Shown in pieces: positions 34,889-48,000 of a stretch of 64,000 bases of DNA (position 1 is its first letter; every line of letters begins with the position of its first letter). The notes beneath the pieces were generated by a model. The model ran no database searches, was not told where the DNA came from, and worked only from the letters and a program-made list of their open reading frames with translations. Made by a program: the position numbers and the translations under genes. The DNA is from Aplysia californica (Eukaryota; Mollusca; Gastropoda; Aplysiida; Aplysiidae), in assembly GCF_000002075.1 (NCBI RefSeq), contig NW_004797424.1:674886-738885 (forward strand). The letters run 5' to 3'.

Positions 34889-36373
34889 ACATAAATGTTT
34901 TAAGGTAAGAAGGATACAGTTGCTTTTTATGTGAATGTGTGTTTGAAGATATTAATATATAACATGTATGCTTGCTTGGGATTTGTCTGTCTTGCAATGT
35001 CTCACTATATCCATGACGCGGAGTGATACTGTGACTGTGCTCCTTCACAAGCTTTGTAAAGCCTATGTACATCATAGTTCACCATAGTCAGTAATTTATT
35101 CCTTCATGTTCTATCATGCCGATTCTCTCTGTACAAAGTTCCCTTTGGGCTCGTGTCAAGATGTCTGGTGTCTGATAGGAATTGGAAAATTTCCTGTTGG
35201 ATGATAAAGGGTATTTTCAGGGTTATTTGCTGGGTGGAGTCCTTTTTGTCTCATTTTTTCATCCTCCATTTCTTCTTCTCCTCATCCCTCCCTTCCCCCC
35301 ACCTTTTTTTTTTTTTTGACATGGTCCTCAGTCCTCTGTATAAATTTTTTGAATACGCATTGAAATATGAGGGACAATGAGGATTTTATTACGTGAATTA
35401 TTTTTTTCTCTGTTTTTGTTCATTTTAGCAAAGCTTTACTAATACAAGTACTACACCTTTATGGCAGTTATTGAAAGGGGGATATGAGAAATGTTTCATT
35501 TTTTTACTCTGTTTACAAAGTGCCCATTCTTCCTTCGGGTTCAACATTAAGTTAATGTTGTGATGTTTGTTTAAAGAGAGTTTGTTATTATGCCAAAGGG
35601 TGAATGTTGTCTCCGTCTTTCGGATAATAGGTGGTTTCTTCTTTTCTTCTAATTTTGTCTATGCTATAGCACACTCAAATATATTAAACGCTACTAAAGT
35701 TGGGTTTTTAATTTTTTTCTTCTTTTATTATCTTGCTTATTCTAAATAGTGTATGGACTTCTGTGTACCCTTGTGGGTCCCTTTTTCTTAAGTTCTCCAA
35801 TTAAAAACAGCTCGGGCTAATTTGAAGCAATATATTTCGTTGTCTGTTTGTCTGCAGAATATAAAATTCACCAACATCTCTTGTTTTATGTATAGGCCCT
35901 CCGATTTGTCTACAAAAGATGTGAAATCAAATCCAATGCTCAGAAAGTTATTTTATGGAGCGTCTTCATCTTTGTGCTGGGAGGCTGTCGTTTTTGTTTA
36001 GTTGAACGGGACAGGTTGGGTTGAGGATGCCCACTTCTTAATGGTCTTCGTTGTGTGGATGTAAGCTCGAAACATTTTCACTAACAGATTCTTGGGCTCT
36101 GATTCCTCAGCTTCAAGTAAATTTCTTTTTTATATTATGTTTCCTCCTTGAAAAGTATTTTCAGAAGGAAGGTACTTGCAGCTTTCATGTGCTTCAAACC
36201 AAATTACAGAATTAAATCATTTGATCAGTTTTTTGTTTGATTTATTAAATCCAGATTTGAAGAACTTTGTTACCCAAAGTTGTCAGTGATTGGGTGTTCT
36301 GGCTTTAATTCTCTGTTTTTCATTTACTCTGTCCTGATAACCAAATTGTTTTTGCATTATGCAATGTTTTATT

Positions 36374-36500
36374 TTATTTTCAGAAGTTTGTTTGGGGAAA
36401 AGGGGTGAATGGGGAGGGTGGCGGTGGTGATTTATTCAGAAGTTTGTTTGGGGAAAAAATGGGGAGGGTGGCGGTGGTGATTTATTCAGAAGTTTGTTTG
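36374..36500. repeat. Short tandem duplication
   Basis: CAGAAGTTTGTTTGGGGAAA and GGGGAGGGTGGCGGTGGTGA occur twice in full; CAGAAGTTTGTTTG begins a third copy. Unit about 50-57 bases. Confidence 0.85.
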
Positions 36501-38776
36501 AATAAAAAGGCAGGGGGGGGGTAAGGGTAGTGGTGGGGATGTTTTCTGAGGGTCCACTCCACAAATAAAATGTATTCATATTTTATATGTTGTATTTCAT
36601 TAACACTTACTTTGTATCATTTGATCAGCAACTTTTCTCATGCATTTATTCATCCAAAGTTGTTGTTAGGGTTCTTTTTTTCAATTAAGTAATAAGCAGG
36701 AAAATAATTAACCAGCATTTTTTTTGCCTTGTGTGAAGAGAAAAAGAGTAATTATAGGCACATGAGATAGTTGAATCACTTTTGCCTGTGGAAAAGGAGA
36801 TAGATCTACATTGTATGTTTCTTTGCTTCCCTTGTCCCTGGCCTATTGTTCTGTGGCTATGTGACTTTATTAGAATTTTTAAAAACATTAGTTAGTGTCA
36901 GACAACCCTTATCTGCTAGTTCCTGGGCAAGCTACGGCTGCTCTTTTATAAGAGAAAATGTAATTTAAAAAATACTGTGATCAAATTTTGGGGGTGGTTG
37001 TATATATGTATGTTTGTGTGTTTGAAAAGGGGGGAGGGGGGAGAGAAGAGTGGGTTGCTTGAATTGCTGAATTATAGATTTAATAAATCATTTTCATCAA
37101 ATGGCAGGGGAAAGGGGAAAAAAAACAGTCAGTCTGTTGAAACATCTGTTTTGCAGATGCTAGAACAATCTTAGTAGGAAACAATTGGTTCACCTTTCTA
37201 CTGTATGTCGTCATACATTTTATATTGTGAAAAATGATTGATAATTTCATCATATTGAAGTTCATGAGAAATTTTGAATAAAATTTTTCTTTGCACAATA
37301 TCGTTCTCCTATGTTGTAATTTGCAAATTCCGAATTAATTTTTCCTCATGAAATTCTCCAATGCTGAATCGCTTTGGGTAAAAATGGAAATGTTTAATTT
37401 CTCACTGCATTATCCAGGTTCCCGAAAATAATATTGCATATGTTACTCTCAATTTTTATCCGGATAAGGTGTATACCAATTAGGAAATAATTGTCCTTAT
37501 AAAAAATTATAGGACTTTGTACATAGAATAAGGTGAGATAATAATATTGAAATTAAATGTCAAAGAGTTGAGCTTGTAAAGAGCTTTTTTTGTTGTTGTT
37601 GTTTGTTTTGCATGGCTCGGAACAGAATGGTAGACATAATGCTATCCTTAAGAATGGCTATTTTCGTGCTGTGTAGGCTAGATGTCCTTTTTTTTTCTTC
37701 CTCGGTTTCTTTTTCTCTCTCTTTTTAGCCAAGAGCCCACTTTTTGAAAAACTTTTTTCTGTTTAATGTCTGATAAAGTTTTGATGAAATACTTATAACA
37801 TTTCCATGAAATGAGAATTTTCATTTCTGTGGGGGAGGGAGGGGGGAGGTTTATGTAACTAGTAGCGCAGTTGACATGGTACCGCATTACTGTGTAAATA
37901 GCCTGAGTTCAAACTACCAGCACGGTGGGGTTTTGGGGGGTTTTTTACTTGGTTGTTTGCGTAGTTTTCATGGCTTGGCACAGTCTTTTTTGGAGACAGG
38001 CATCAAATAGGGGGTCACATTAAACCCTTTCTAAACCATACCTAGTTTAGGTATTTATCAGGCATATTTCTCCTTTATGGAACAGGGGATATATCAAGTC
38101 TCTTATGTATAATGTCAACTCAGTACGACTGGTTTTGTCTAAATATTGCCACCAATTCCTGTGTATTTATTTTCATTGCTAGCTTTGTGAATGAAGGACC
38201 TGTTCTCCATTGTAATGGGTGGTCTTTGAAAAAAGGCATCATTTCCTCTTTTTCAATTCCGGTGCTTATTTTTCACTTACAGCTAAGTTGTAGTGTCCAT
38301 CCTAAATTTTGCTTTTCTATCTACCCTTTTTAAAAATTATTATTATTTTATTTTTTTAATTAATTTATTTTTGGTTTACTTTGGATTCTTTTTTAATTTT
38401 AAGGTTTGATGTGTACTGAAAGATATTTTTCACCTGTATGAGACTGAAAGACCTATCTGGTTATATATTAACAATGATTCTTAAGGTTTTTGTCAGACTG
38501 CAGTGTTTTTGGTGAAAGATCTGTTTCATACATATATAAATTTTTATACTGGTTAGTATATGCCAGACCCTTTTATGTTAAAAAATATGAGAACGATCGT
38601 GTTGAGTCCATCGAAAATCATTGCACATTTTGTGTTCTACATGCACTACTAATCTTGCCAAAGTGATCATTTCATCTTGTTTCTGGTTACTAATACTTTA
38701 AATAGAACACCGCCATTGCTGATGCCCATCAACAAAAGATTTCTAAAGTACCATTTTCCCCCCACCATTTGTTGAC

Positions 38777-38782
38777 AATAAA
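38777..38782 (+). terminator. Candidate NPC1 polyadenylation signal (distal)
   Basis: AATAAA followed by TTTGTATGAATTGTTCTG. It is the last AATAAA before SINE-dense DNA resumes at 38963. Confidence 0.4.
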
Positions 38783-38962
38783 ATATAATATGAAACGTTT
38801 GTATGAATTGTTCTGCTTTATTTGCTTACTTGAAACTTATAAAACAAACTTCTAAAATGCTGTAGTTTTTTCGACAGCTAGAAATTAATCGATTTGACGC
38901 GAGAAGAAACAAATAACGTTGGGAGCAAACAAATCAATAGAAAATACTTGTCAATATAGAAA

Positions 38963-39137
38963 GTGGGTGGTTGGCGGGTTCTCTGGTGTGGTTTGCTTCT
39001 TCTTTTCTATCAAACATCTATCGTCTTTTTTCTCCCCTTCTTCTTTTTTATGTTTGCTACTCTGTTGTAAAAACTCTAATCTTCTGGCGCTAATATGACC
39101 TTATGCAGTTGCGAGCGCTGTGAAACCTCTACTTTTA
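38963..39137 (+). repeat. SINE-A copy
   Basis: GTGGGTGGTTGGCGGGTTCT, CATCTATCGTC, GCGAGCGCTGTGAAACC. First SINE after the low-repeat tract. Confidence 0.92.
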
Positions 39138-39567
39138 AAAAAAGATATAGAAATCAGAAAGTGGAAGTTTATTGGACACACTTTGAGATAACTTAAAACA
39201 AACAATACTCACAAAGCTTTAAGATGGAATTCGCAAAGAAAGAGAGAAAAGTGAAGGCCTAAAATACTCTGAGAAAGTACTTGGGTTTGAACCTAAAACT
39301 CAACGAGATGAGATATAGCTGGACAGAGGTTGAGACAATAGCCCAGGACAGAAACTGTTGTTGGTGGCCGTACTTCTCCGGCACAGGGGGATAAAGAATG
39401 ATGATGGTGATTTGCCTACGTGTGTTTTAAGATTTATTTTCTCTCATCCAAGTCTTTCAGTTGCCACCAATCATCTCAAACAGATTAGCGTACTGCCTTT
39501 TGTTGACTATTTACGGTACTTGTACATGTACAATGTACTTCTATTTTTCCACCGTTACAGTTACGGG

Positions 39568-39735
39568 GTTGGTTGGAGGGCGCACACGCCTGTGGAGGCT
39601 TTTCTTTTCTCTTCCGCCTTTCGTTTCTGTCTGTCCGTCTTGTTCTTTTTTTTAATATTAAAATTAATAAAATCCAAAATGACCGGTATTGTGTTTAAAA
39701 TGTGCTTCTCTTTGCTCAAATAAACAACAAACAAA
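39568..39735 (+). repeat. SINE-D copy
   Basis: GGTTGGTTGGAGGGCGCAC, TTTCTGTCTGTCCGTCTTG, AATGACCGGTATTGTG, and a TTGCTCAAATAAACAACAAA tail. Confidence 0.75.
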
Positions 39736-40012
39736 TTCCACTAAGCAAAAGTTGGCGCTCCTATGTTCAAGGAATTGGAGACTTTTTTAGAACGACATAA
39801 TGGACTGAGCCCCAAAACAAGAGCAAGGCTATTGTGTCAGCTACTCCTGCAACTGTTGCAGTCTGCAGCAATGAACCAGCGTCTGTAGTGTCATGATTAT
39901 TGTACATGTCGTACTTTTCGTCGCTTGACCCATGAGATAGGATTTGTTTTTATTTATTATTTGTTGTTGTTTGTTTGTTTGTTTTTTGTTTTTGTTTTTT
40001 TGGGAGGCGGGG

Positions 40013-40512
40013 GTAAGTGTTTTACGGCGCTCACTACTGCATAAGGTCATATGAGCTCACGGGACACATTAAACGTTTTGCAGTTGGTAGGACTTTTTAA
40101 ATTTGCCCGGTTGGGGGCCGAAGCCAACTCTTTTATCGATTTTGGACCATCAAGGGATCTTTAACGTGTGCAACTTGCTCACGGGACCCCCGATATTTTT
40201 CGCCCTTATCAGAGAAGGCTAGATGTAGATCTTTCCTACTAGAAGATCAGGGGTGGGGTGTGGCTGAGAGACAGCAGTAAGGAGCTAAAGAGTAGCAGTA
40301 GAAAGGCTGCAGAAAGAGTCAGGAGCCCAGAGGAGGGGTCAAAGGAGGTGAGGGGGTGGGGGCAGAAAGAGGAGACGAAAGTAGACGAAAGAACATTGCA
40401 AGAGAGTTGGAAAGGAAAATTTTTTTTAGGTCGCTACCCGGATTCGAACCCGGGACCTTTGAATGAGAGGCCAACATCTTAACCTTGATCCTAGGCCACG
40501 AGCCCCCCCCCC
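40013..40512 (-). repeat. T-SINE, reverse
   Basis: Reverse copy with the shared tail complement at 40013-40050 (CTGCATAAGGTCATATGAG), body, and tRNA-like head complement at 40435-40510 including GGATTCGAACC. T-rich A-tail complement before 40013. Confidence 0.9.
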
Positions 40513-40920
40513 CCCTCCTCGATTCTTGTATTGGAGAAATAATATAAATAAATTATGTTCTTATTGTGGTAATCGAAGTAGTCTGCTCCTCAAATCAAAT
40601 AGTCTAAACTAAAATTAATTACTGCGTCCATGTGGACGCCCTGCGTAAAACAATTTAGTATTTAGTCAATCATAACAAGAGCTGAAAAAGCAAATCGCCC
40701 AACAGAACGTGAGAAAAAAAGAAAGAAAAAAATAGTCACCCAAAACTGCTTTTCAAAAGCCTCAAAAAGGATGTTTTGTTACTAACTTTATATAGGATTT
40801 TTATACATACCGCCTAGGCAAGTGCTGTTCTTTCTTTTTCAAAGGAGAATTCTGGGGTAGACTTAGTCCAATGAAAAACGACAACTCTATAACAATCCTT
40901 AATGTGCGCGTGTTCGCGCA

Positions 40921-40922
40921 CG

Positions 40923-40982
<60 letters not shown>

Positions 40983-41022
40983 CACACACTCACTCACACA
41001 CACACACACACACACACATGCA
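40921..41022. repeat. CA microsatellite
   Basis: Long (CA)n with a few CG and TC changes. Confidence 0.98.
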
Positions 41023-41286
41023 CGCAAAAATCATAAAAAGTGGTAGCTTGACACAAGGCAGCGTCCTCGCTCTAACCCCTTTTGGCATAATCATTGTTAC
41101 TATACGCTCTGCTTCTGAAACGCGCTTTTGGAATCTTAACCGAAGAAGGAATGGACGTGCACACGACGCGACCATGACAACCTCTAAATCATCACGTGAT
41201 TCTCAGAAAGAAAATCAATCTAGGTGTGAGAAATCATAATAGTTATTATGCAGGTCCCCAGTCAGTTACCGGACTGCAAAACACGC

Positions 41287-41480
41287 TGGGGCTTTCGTGA
41301 CCCTAGAGATTAAGGTGTTCGCCTTTCATTCAAAGGTCCCGGGTTCGAATCCGGGTTGCGACGGAAACATAATTTTCTTCTCTAAAATTGTCTCTATTTC
41401 ACCTCCTTTCCTGCTATGATAAATGTGTCCTGTGCGCTCTACATGACCTTATGCAGTTGCGAGCGCCGTGCACTTACCAA
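41287..41480 (+). repeat. T-SINE, internally deleted
   Basis: tRNA-like head GGGGCTTTCGTGACCCTAGA with intact B box GGTTCGAATCC, then a short piece of body (TCTAAAATTGTCTC) joined directly to GACCTTATGCAGTTGCGAGC. Confidence 0.9.
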
Positions 41481-41699
41481 AAGAAAAAAAATGTAAATTT
41501 CGCGGGACTTGGTACGCTCCCCTCCCCCCCCCCCTCCTAAAAATCAATTAGATAATTTGTACAAATGACATTATCTTTGAATGCAAAGGACCGAAACAGA
41601 CTAACGGAATCTCTTTGTGAGCACCAGTTACCTTAAATTTCCCCCCAACCGGGGTTTTGTATAACTAGTTTTCTTTTCCGGGCAAGATTTATGCATGTT

Positions 41700-41884
41700 T
41701 TCTTCTCTACTATGTGCGAATAGCCGGAAGTTTTTTTCTCCCAAAACGCCCACCCGGTACTTCCTGTTTCACCTTCCCCACAGTTTGTATACATTACAGT
41801 CAGTATTGTAGAAGTCTACGAAAAGCGGCCGAAGTTCTGAATTACACGAATAAAAAAGCAATTGTTCAGCACTCATAGCACAAC
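41700..41884 (+). promoter_or_regulatory. EXOC3: Probable EXOC3 promoter and 5' UTR
   Basis: CCGGAAGT (41724-41731) and, in opposite sense, ACTTCCTG (41759-41766) match the ETS-factor consensus common in housekeeping promoters. No TATA box is evident. The first base of the transcript cannot be fixed from sequence alone. Confidence 0.45.
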
Positions 41885-42016
41885 ATGAGTGGCAGTATGG
41901 AAGACGAAGAAGACCCTGAGCACTCACAGGGCCCTGCACCTGCTCCCTTGGATCTGGGAAGACTGGAGGTGGAGGCAAAGCAAGCTGCTGCGAAGCATGT
42001 CGCCAGTTTACTGCAG
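41885..42016 (+). CDS. EXOC3: EXOC3 exon 1 (start)
   Basis: Encodes [20 protein letters not shown], then [18 protein letters not shown], the last part matching human VATAVQRVAGMLQ. Donor CAG|GTAGAT, phase 0. Confidence 0.88.
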
Positions 42017-45000
42017 GTAGATTCTTGATTTTAGATATATAGATAGGCACTTGGATATCGGCCAGCGCGGCCCGAGATTTTCGTTCACCTGCGGCCGCCG
42101 CGTTTTGTGTCAGAAATCGGGCCCCGTGAGGGGGGTACCTATTTGTTTTGTTTCGTTTATAGTGTTCTTTTCAATTTATGGATTACTTCCGCCTATCAAA
42201 TTAAAGAGGAAAGAAAGGCGCGTATTATGGCGTTTTCCACTTCGGGATCGGTTGTGTGTGTATAGATCTAGATCTAGATCTAGAGTACGGTTGCCCCTTA
42301 CCAGCCGCCTAACGCGCGTCTGTGGCTTGTTACGGAAGCTTGGGATAAAAACTGACCCAGTTACCACAAATTGAAACTCATGTTGTAAAAAAGATGTTGC
42401 AAAATAATCCTTGGCCTTTGGCCGATAAGAGGCAACTGCCAGATTGGTTCTTTAGAGTTATGTTTGTACAATAAGACATAGAACTTTGAAGGACCCCAGT
42501 GTTGCCCCTTACCGGCCGGTCGGTGGAGTATTTGCCTCTTACCAGCCACCTGTTTCCCCTATACCGGCCACATTATATAAACATCAATTTATACACAAAA
42601 GTAACGAACTAACCTCCATCCATTGACCTCCACGTTGTTTGTCATGCACTCAGTCACACCCGATCCATCCATCCAAGTCCCTGTCATTCCCACATTCAAA
42701 ACACCGACTCTCATCATACTCAGACCTCATACGCTCAAGAACTTCCATGCATTCCTCATCTGAACTGTCCATGTACTCAATTGCATCCGAGTCACCCTGA
42801 TCATTTTCTCTCTCATTCTCCACAACCTCAGTCTTCTTCTTCAAGCCCTTTCCTTTTTGCTTGTTGTCAGCATTAGCCTTCCTTTTAGCCTCTCTTTCCT
42901 TGTCCTTTTTCTCTTTGTTTGCCACTCTTTCCAGTCTCCTTTTCTCTTTCTCTTCATCTTCTCTGCCTTCTTTCTCTCCCTTTCTCTTCCTATCTTCTAC
43001 AGCTGCTTTCTTTTCCCTTTCCTCTCGTTCTTTTCCCTCCTCAAACTCCTTATACTTATACTTTTCTCCTGACACGTATTTTGGGGGCTGAATCCTGTGT
43101 CCTGAATTTTTGGATGAACTTTGTGGGGCAAGGGGAGGTTGTCGAAAGTGGGAGGGGGACAATGGCATCTATAAAACTGTCCATAATAGACGAGTTAAGA
43201 ATGGACTGCTAAGTTTATTGAAAGATATTTGGAGCAATTTCACATTAAAGATCTCTATAACTCATCAATGTGCTTTTTTAAGACCTTATTTTTAAGTGGC
43301 CGGTAGGGGGCAATTACTGCCAAAAAAGTTTCCCTCAACCGGCCACCCCACTCATATAGTGGGAATTACGTTTTCAGCCATTACATGCTAATAGGCAAGC
43401 CAAGCAGACAACTAAAAATGTTTTTCTTTCACACAAGAGGAGTACTTCCGGAAATACGATTGCTGAAACCTTATTTGGCTGACCCACATGGCCTTATTCA
43501 GAATGATAACAAATGGCAGCTGCACTCACCTGGATATGTTTTCTGCTTCAAACAACGAAAGGATTTTCTGCTTCAAGGCTTTTGTGATGGTGGATGTGTG
43601 GTAGGGTAAACAAAGAATGTGCAGGTGCAAAGAAATTGACAATTGAAACCATTTTAGTCATAAAATTTCGATTTTATTGGCACGGAGTCCAGTCTAAGTT
43701 CGAATCGGCCGGAAAGTGGGGGGCGGCTGGTAAGGGGCAACCGTTAGATCTTTTAGTTTTGGCCACCTCTATTCTCACCCGGGGTGAGAATAGTGCAGGC
43801 GAGTCTTTTAGCTATTCTCACCCGATGCGCGTTCACCGTTATAGCCTAGAATCTAGATCTAGGCCAACAAATTTTGCGTTCACCCTAAACCCCAGAATTC
43901 TACACTGTGATTATAACAGAAAAATTGTAGAATTCTGTGCCGTGAACAAACGTTACATTACAACTGTAGCCTACTAAAAGCATACAATTTTGTCTGTGGG
44001 CAGTGGAGAGAGAGAGAGAGAAAGAGAGAGAGAGAAAGGAGTAGCGCGAGAACTTCCGGTCATAACAAAATGGCGACCCGCGTAGTTCGGCTCGATTAGA
44101 AAAGTTAAATAGCCGTAGCATCTTTGTAGACAACCAAATTAATTTACTTTTGTGTTTTAACATAATTTTTTAACTTTGTTTTGGTCAATTTGATCGTCCA
44201 CACCGATAGACAGTATTCAGAAAGAGACAGAGAGAGAGAGAGAGGGGAGGAGTAGTTCTTGCGAGAACTTCCGGGCAAAACAAAATGGCGACCCGCGTAG
44301 TTCGGCTCGATTCGAACAGTGAAATAGCCATAGCATCTTTGAAGACGATCAAATTAGCTTACTTTTGTGCTATAACGTAATTTTTTCTTGGCTTGATCAT
44401 CCACATCGATAGAAAGTATTCCGAAATTAGGAAAAACAGGTCTTGTTTCAAACCGGGTGAGAATAGCCTACAATCGCAAGTCTCACCCGGGGTGAGAGGT
44501 TGATCGTATTTCTATTCTCACCCCGGATGAGAAAAGCCACTTCCTTTAGTTTTACTGAAATAGTCCCCTGCTGATTTTTGCCAATTCTTTCACAAGAAGG
44601 ACTTCCGTAATGAGAGACCTTAAAAACACAATAAAGAAGAGACCTAACCCTTACTCTTCTCCAAACCTAAACCCTACCCCAAACCTTACCTCTACCCCGA
44701 ACTCCAAACCCTACCCCTATCTGACCCCAGACCTTACCCCTACCCCAAACTCAAACCCTACCCTTAACCCTCTATTCTTCTCTGTCTCACATTGGTCTCT
44801 CGTTACGGAAGTCCTCTCCTTTCACATATCATGTAGGCTATGCTCATGTGTATCTGATTGAAGTGACGGCTTCAGTGGGAAAGACATTTTGAGTCTGAGT
44901 CTTTCGGCCTTGAAAACATGCTCATTTGTTTTTGAAGATCACTTAACTATCAAGTTATTTCGGATCCTGCCACGATATTAGCTTGTGCCCCCCTCCCCCC

Positions 45001-48000
45001 CTTTGGAGAAGGCTTCCAGTTAACTCGTCACACGGTGAAATCGTCACACACCTCCAGTGATCTCGTCACAGTTATCTCGTCACAAACTCGAACTCGTGAA
45101 AAACGTGTTGCGAGTTCACAGTGGATTGGCAGGCAAACCCACACCTTTCATTAAATATAATATTTTAAAAATACAAAACTAGAGTTTATTCAATCAAAAT
45201 CTACACCTGACAACCTTTCTGTTTCATCATTTTAAAGAAAACGGACTCATATTTGGGTGCAATACATAAAACCTACTAAAAATGTGCATGTCTTTACTGT
45301 ATGCAATATAAAACAAAAATCTAAAATGGTACAAGATGGCTGGTGGCTCTCAGAACTTGAAAGAGAGAGAGCGAAAATATCTTGCCCACCAATGGCGAAC
45401 GCTGATGACCACTGTTTACACGGGAGAGTTGGTGTGACGGGTTCACTGTTACTGTTATTTGGAGGCTTTTTTTCAGTCAACTTGAGACACGTTTTTCAGT
45501 TGTGTTGTCTTCACCGTGTGACGAGTTAACTAGTTCCCTTGGAGAAGATCTTGCTAGCCCCATGAACTCAATTTGTAAAACTGAACTGTTCCTGCTATTT
45601 AGGTTAGAAAAATTAGAATTTAATCAGGTAGACATCTTACTCTTTGTCATTATAATGTGAACAAAACACTGAAAGGACTAAAATGGGAAGTGGCTATTTG
45701 ATCAGGTGATTGTTTTATACTGGTGGCTGTTAGAGCGCGTTGGACTGCAGGCCTTCTAAATAATTTTATTCTGTGGTCTAGTCTTGGTCTCAAATATGAT
45801 GGTCAGAAGACTTAACACTAAATGAGTTTTTAACATCATCTTGTTTGGTCAGATTAAATCAAGAGAGCCCCCAGACCTGAATATTATTTTAAGTTTTTAG
45901 ATTTATTTTTGACAATATAAATGTACGCCTTGAGATAGGATGGGTTAACTATGAAGGGCAATTATATATACTCACTGTCCTTTTCTCCTAAAACAATTGT
46001 TGGTCCCATGAAGTCCCTCTAACTATTCCTTATTCACTGTGATAAATTCATTTCTTGTTCTTAATTTTCATTCATATTTGCCAAATTGGTGCTAGCTGCT
46101 ATCCTTTTCAAAATTGAAGAAATTAGAACAAAGATTTTGTTTCCTTATGAACAAACATTGACCAGTCTATGAATGGTGTTTCCTCATTTAATTATCTACA
46201 GTCTCTCAGGACTCGCATAGCTGTTTATGAGTCTTATATATATATTATTTTCATTGTTTAAATTGGATTTTTCTCCAAGTCTAGGCCTCTTTAGAGCCAT
46301 ATATGTAAATTACTTATGACTAGCTCTGAAAGCCATGCTATATTTCAAAGAGTAATGATCATGACACCTTTTTAAATTTTAACTAATAATGAATGTCATA
46401 TTTTATTTATACATCTTGTCCAATTTGAAATGATTTATCAGATGGTTTGCTTTACAAATAAATTCTGTCAATGTTTAAATTGGTTGTTTTTTCAGAGACC
46501 AGATCAACTGGATAAAGTTGATCAGTATAAGAGAAGAGTTGCAAGGAAAAAGGTAAGTAAGAATATCATGAGTGAGTGTTTTTCCCCTTACAGGGTGGAT
46601 TTATTTGCAGATGTCAAGTTATTATTTTAAAGCCATCGTTATTTTTTTTTGGGGGGTGGGCTTCAAAGTGGTTTCATCCTACTGATGGTGAGGTTTTTTA
46701 AAGTGGGTGTATAAATAGTTGTTAAATAGGTCTTGTATTTATTTATAAATGAACAACAGATGATTGTTGTGCTTGTGTGGTCAGATTTTTGTTCTTTCCG
46801 AACTGTCGTTGTAATTATAAATCTCATCGAAACACTATCATATCCTCAAGTCTGAATTTTGACCAATTTCTTTCTTATTTTTACTGATATTATTTGTTTT
46901 CTTTTATCATCTTTATCACTTTGTGACCATCATCACACGATTTCACTTCCAAAGTTTATTTTTCATGAAAAACATATTCATGAACCTCTGCCCCTCTTTT
47001 TAGGCCTCAGTGGAAGCTATGCTGAAAACTGCTGTTCAGTCCCAACTGGATGGGGTTCGGACTGGTTTGAACCAGTTGCAGAGTGCTCTACAAGATGTTT
47101 ACCAGATAAAACAGAGGTTAGCCATAGTTATTTCTTTTCTGAAATGAATTTTACGAACCTGTACAAGTTCAGTGTATATATTTATTTAGAGAGGGAGGAA
47201 AAGAAAGAGAAATAATGAAAGAGAGAGAGAGAGTCAGGTTGTGAATGAAGTAGACAGCTTCAGTTTCAGCTAAATGTAAGAAAAATACCACTGCTATTTG
47301 AAATGAATTTAGCAAATTGTAACATTGTAGGAATACAAGAACTAGCATTTACTTTCTAGAGCTAGTATCAGCAACATAATGTTAAGGCTTCATTCACTCG
47401 ACACTGACAGAGTAAATCGGTTCGGATCTCGAGACTATGTTGTTGTCGTTGAGACTGCTTTATTGCGCATGCGCATATCAAGGAAGTTGCTAGTTTCAAA
47501 TACACAGATACTAAATGTCAGAACAGTACACTAAGCAAGTTTATCGAACAGCATGGGACAGGAGACAGGACGATAACAAGGATAGACCCCACAACATTCT
47601 TAGATTGATATCTCTCTGGTGCTGGAAAATAGTACTTTTTTCCTCAGCCATGGAGGTTGAGTGGTGACCGATTCCGCAGCTCTCTCAGAACTGCCTTGTG
47701 CCTAGAACAATGCAAATAAGTTGGAGTTTTGGCTGTTTTTCCGGTCTTTCAAAACACCCTTTTGCACCAAAAAAAAAAAAAAAAAAGGATTCTTCTTTTC
47801 AACTGCCATGAGATGATATCCGGGCAGGCAAATCATTCAATAGCTTTAATTTATTGTAGTCAAGTGACTCGTATTTTATTTCTATTTTTGACCCAAACTG
47901 CACTTCTTCATGGATTTTAAAAAATTGTCCTAGATTTGGTTGTCAGGGGGATTGGCACTTCTGTTTGCCATTTGATGTTAGATTTGATTAGTTCTAGTGT

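Larger units (their letters stand above)
32221..38810 (+). other. NPC1: Probable long NPC1 3' UTR or low-repeat spacer
   Basis: About 6.6 kb of AT-rich DNA with no convincing coding frame and none of the SINE families, only a MITE (34711-34888), a short tandem duplication (36374-36500) and T/G runs. AATAAA occurs at 32642, 33072, 37277 and 38777, so several alternative 3' ends are possible. Confidence 0.5.

Noticed and set aside
40871-41239. His-Thr repeat open frame
   Set aside because: Translation of a CA microsatellite.
41287-41360. Possible tRNA gene with GGTTCGAATCC B box
   Set aside because: The acceptor stem does not pair, and the same head occurs in three other T-SINE copies followed by a common body and tail.
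41897-41899. Second ATG as the EXOC3 start
   Set aside because: The ATG four codons earlier is in frame and first in the likely transcript, so I kept it; the choice changes only four residues.
42857-43091. + strand Leu/Ser/Phe-rich open frames
   Set aside because: Shadows of the Lys/Glu-rich frame on the opposite strand.
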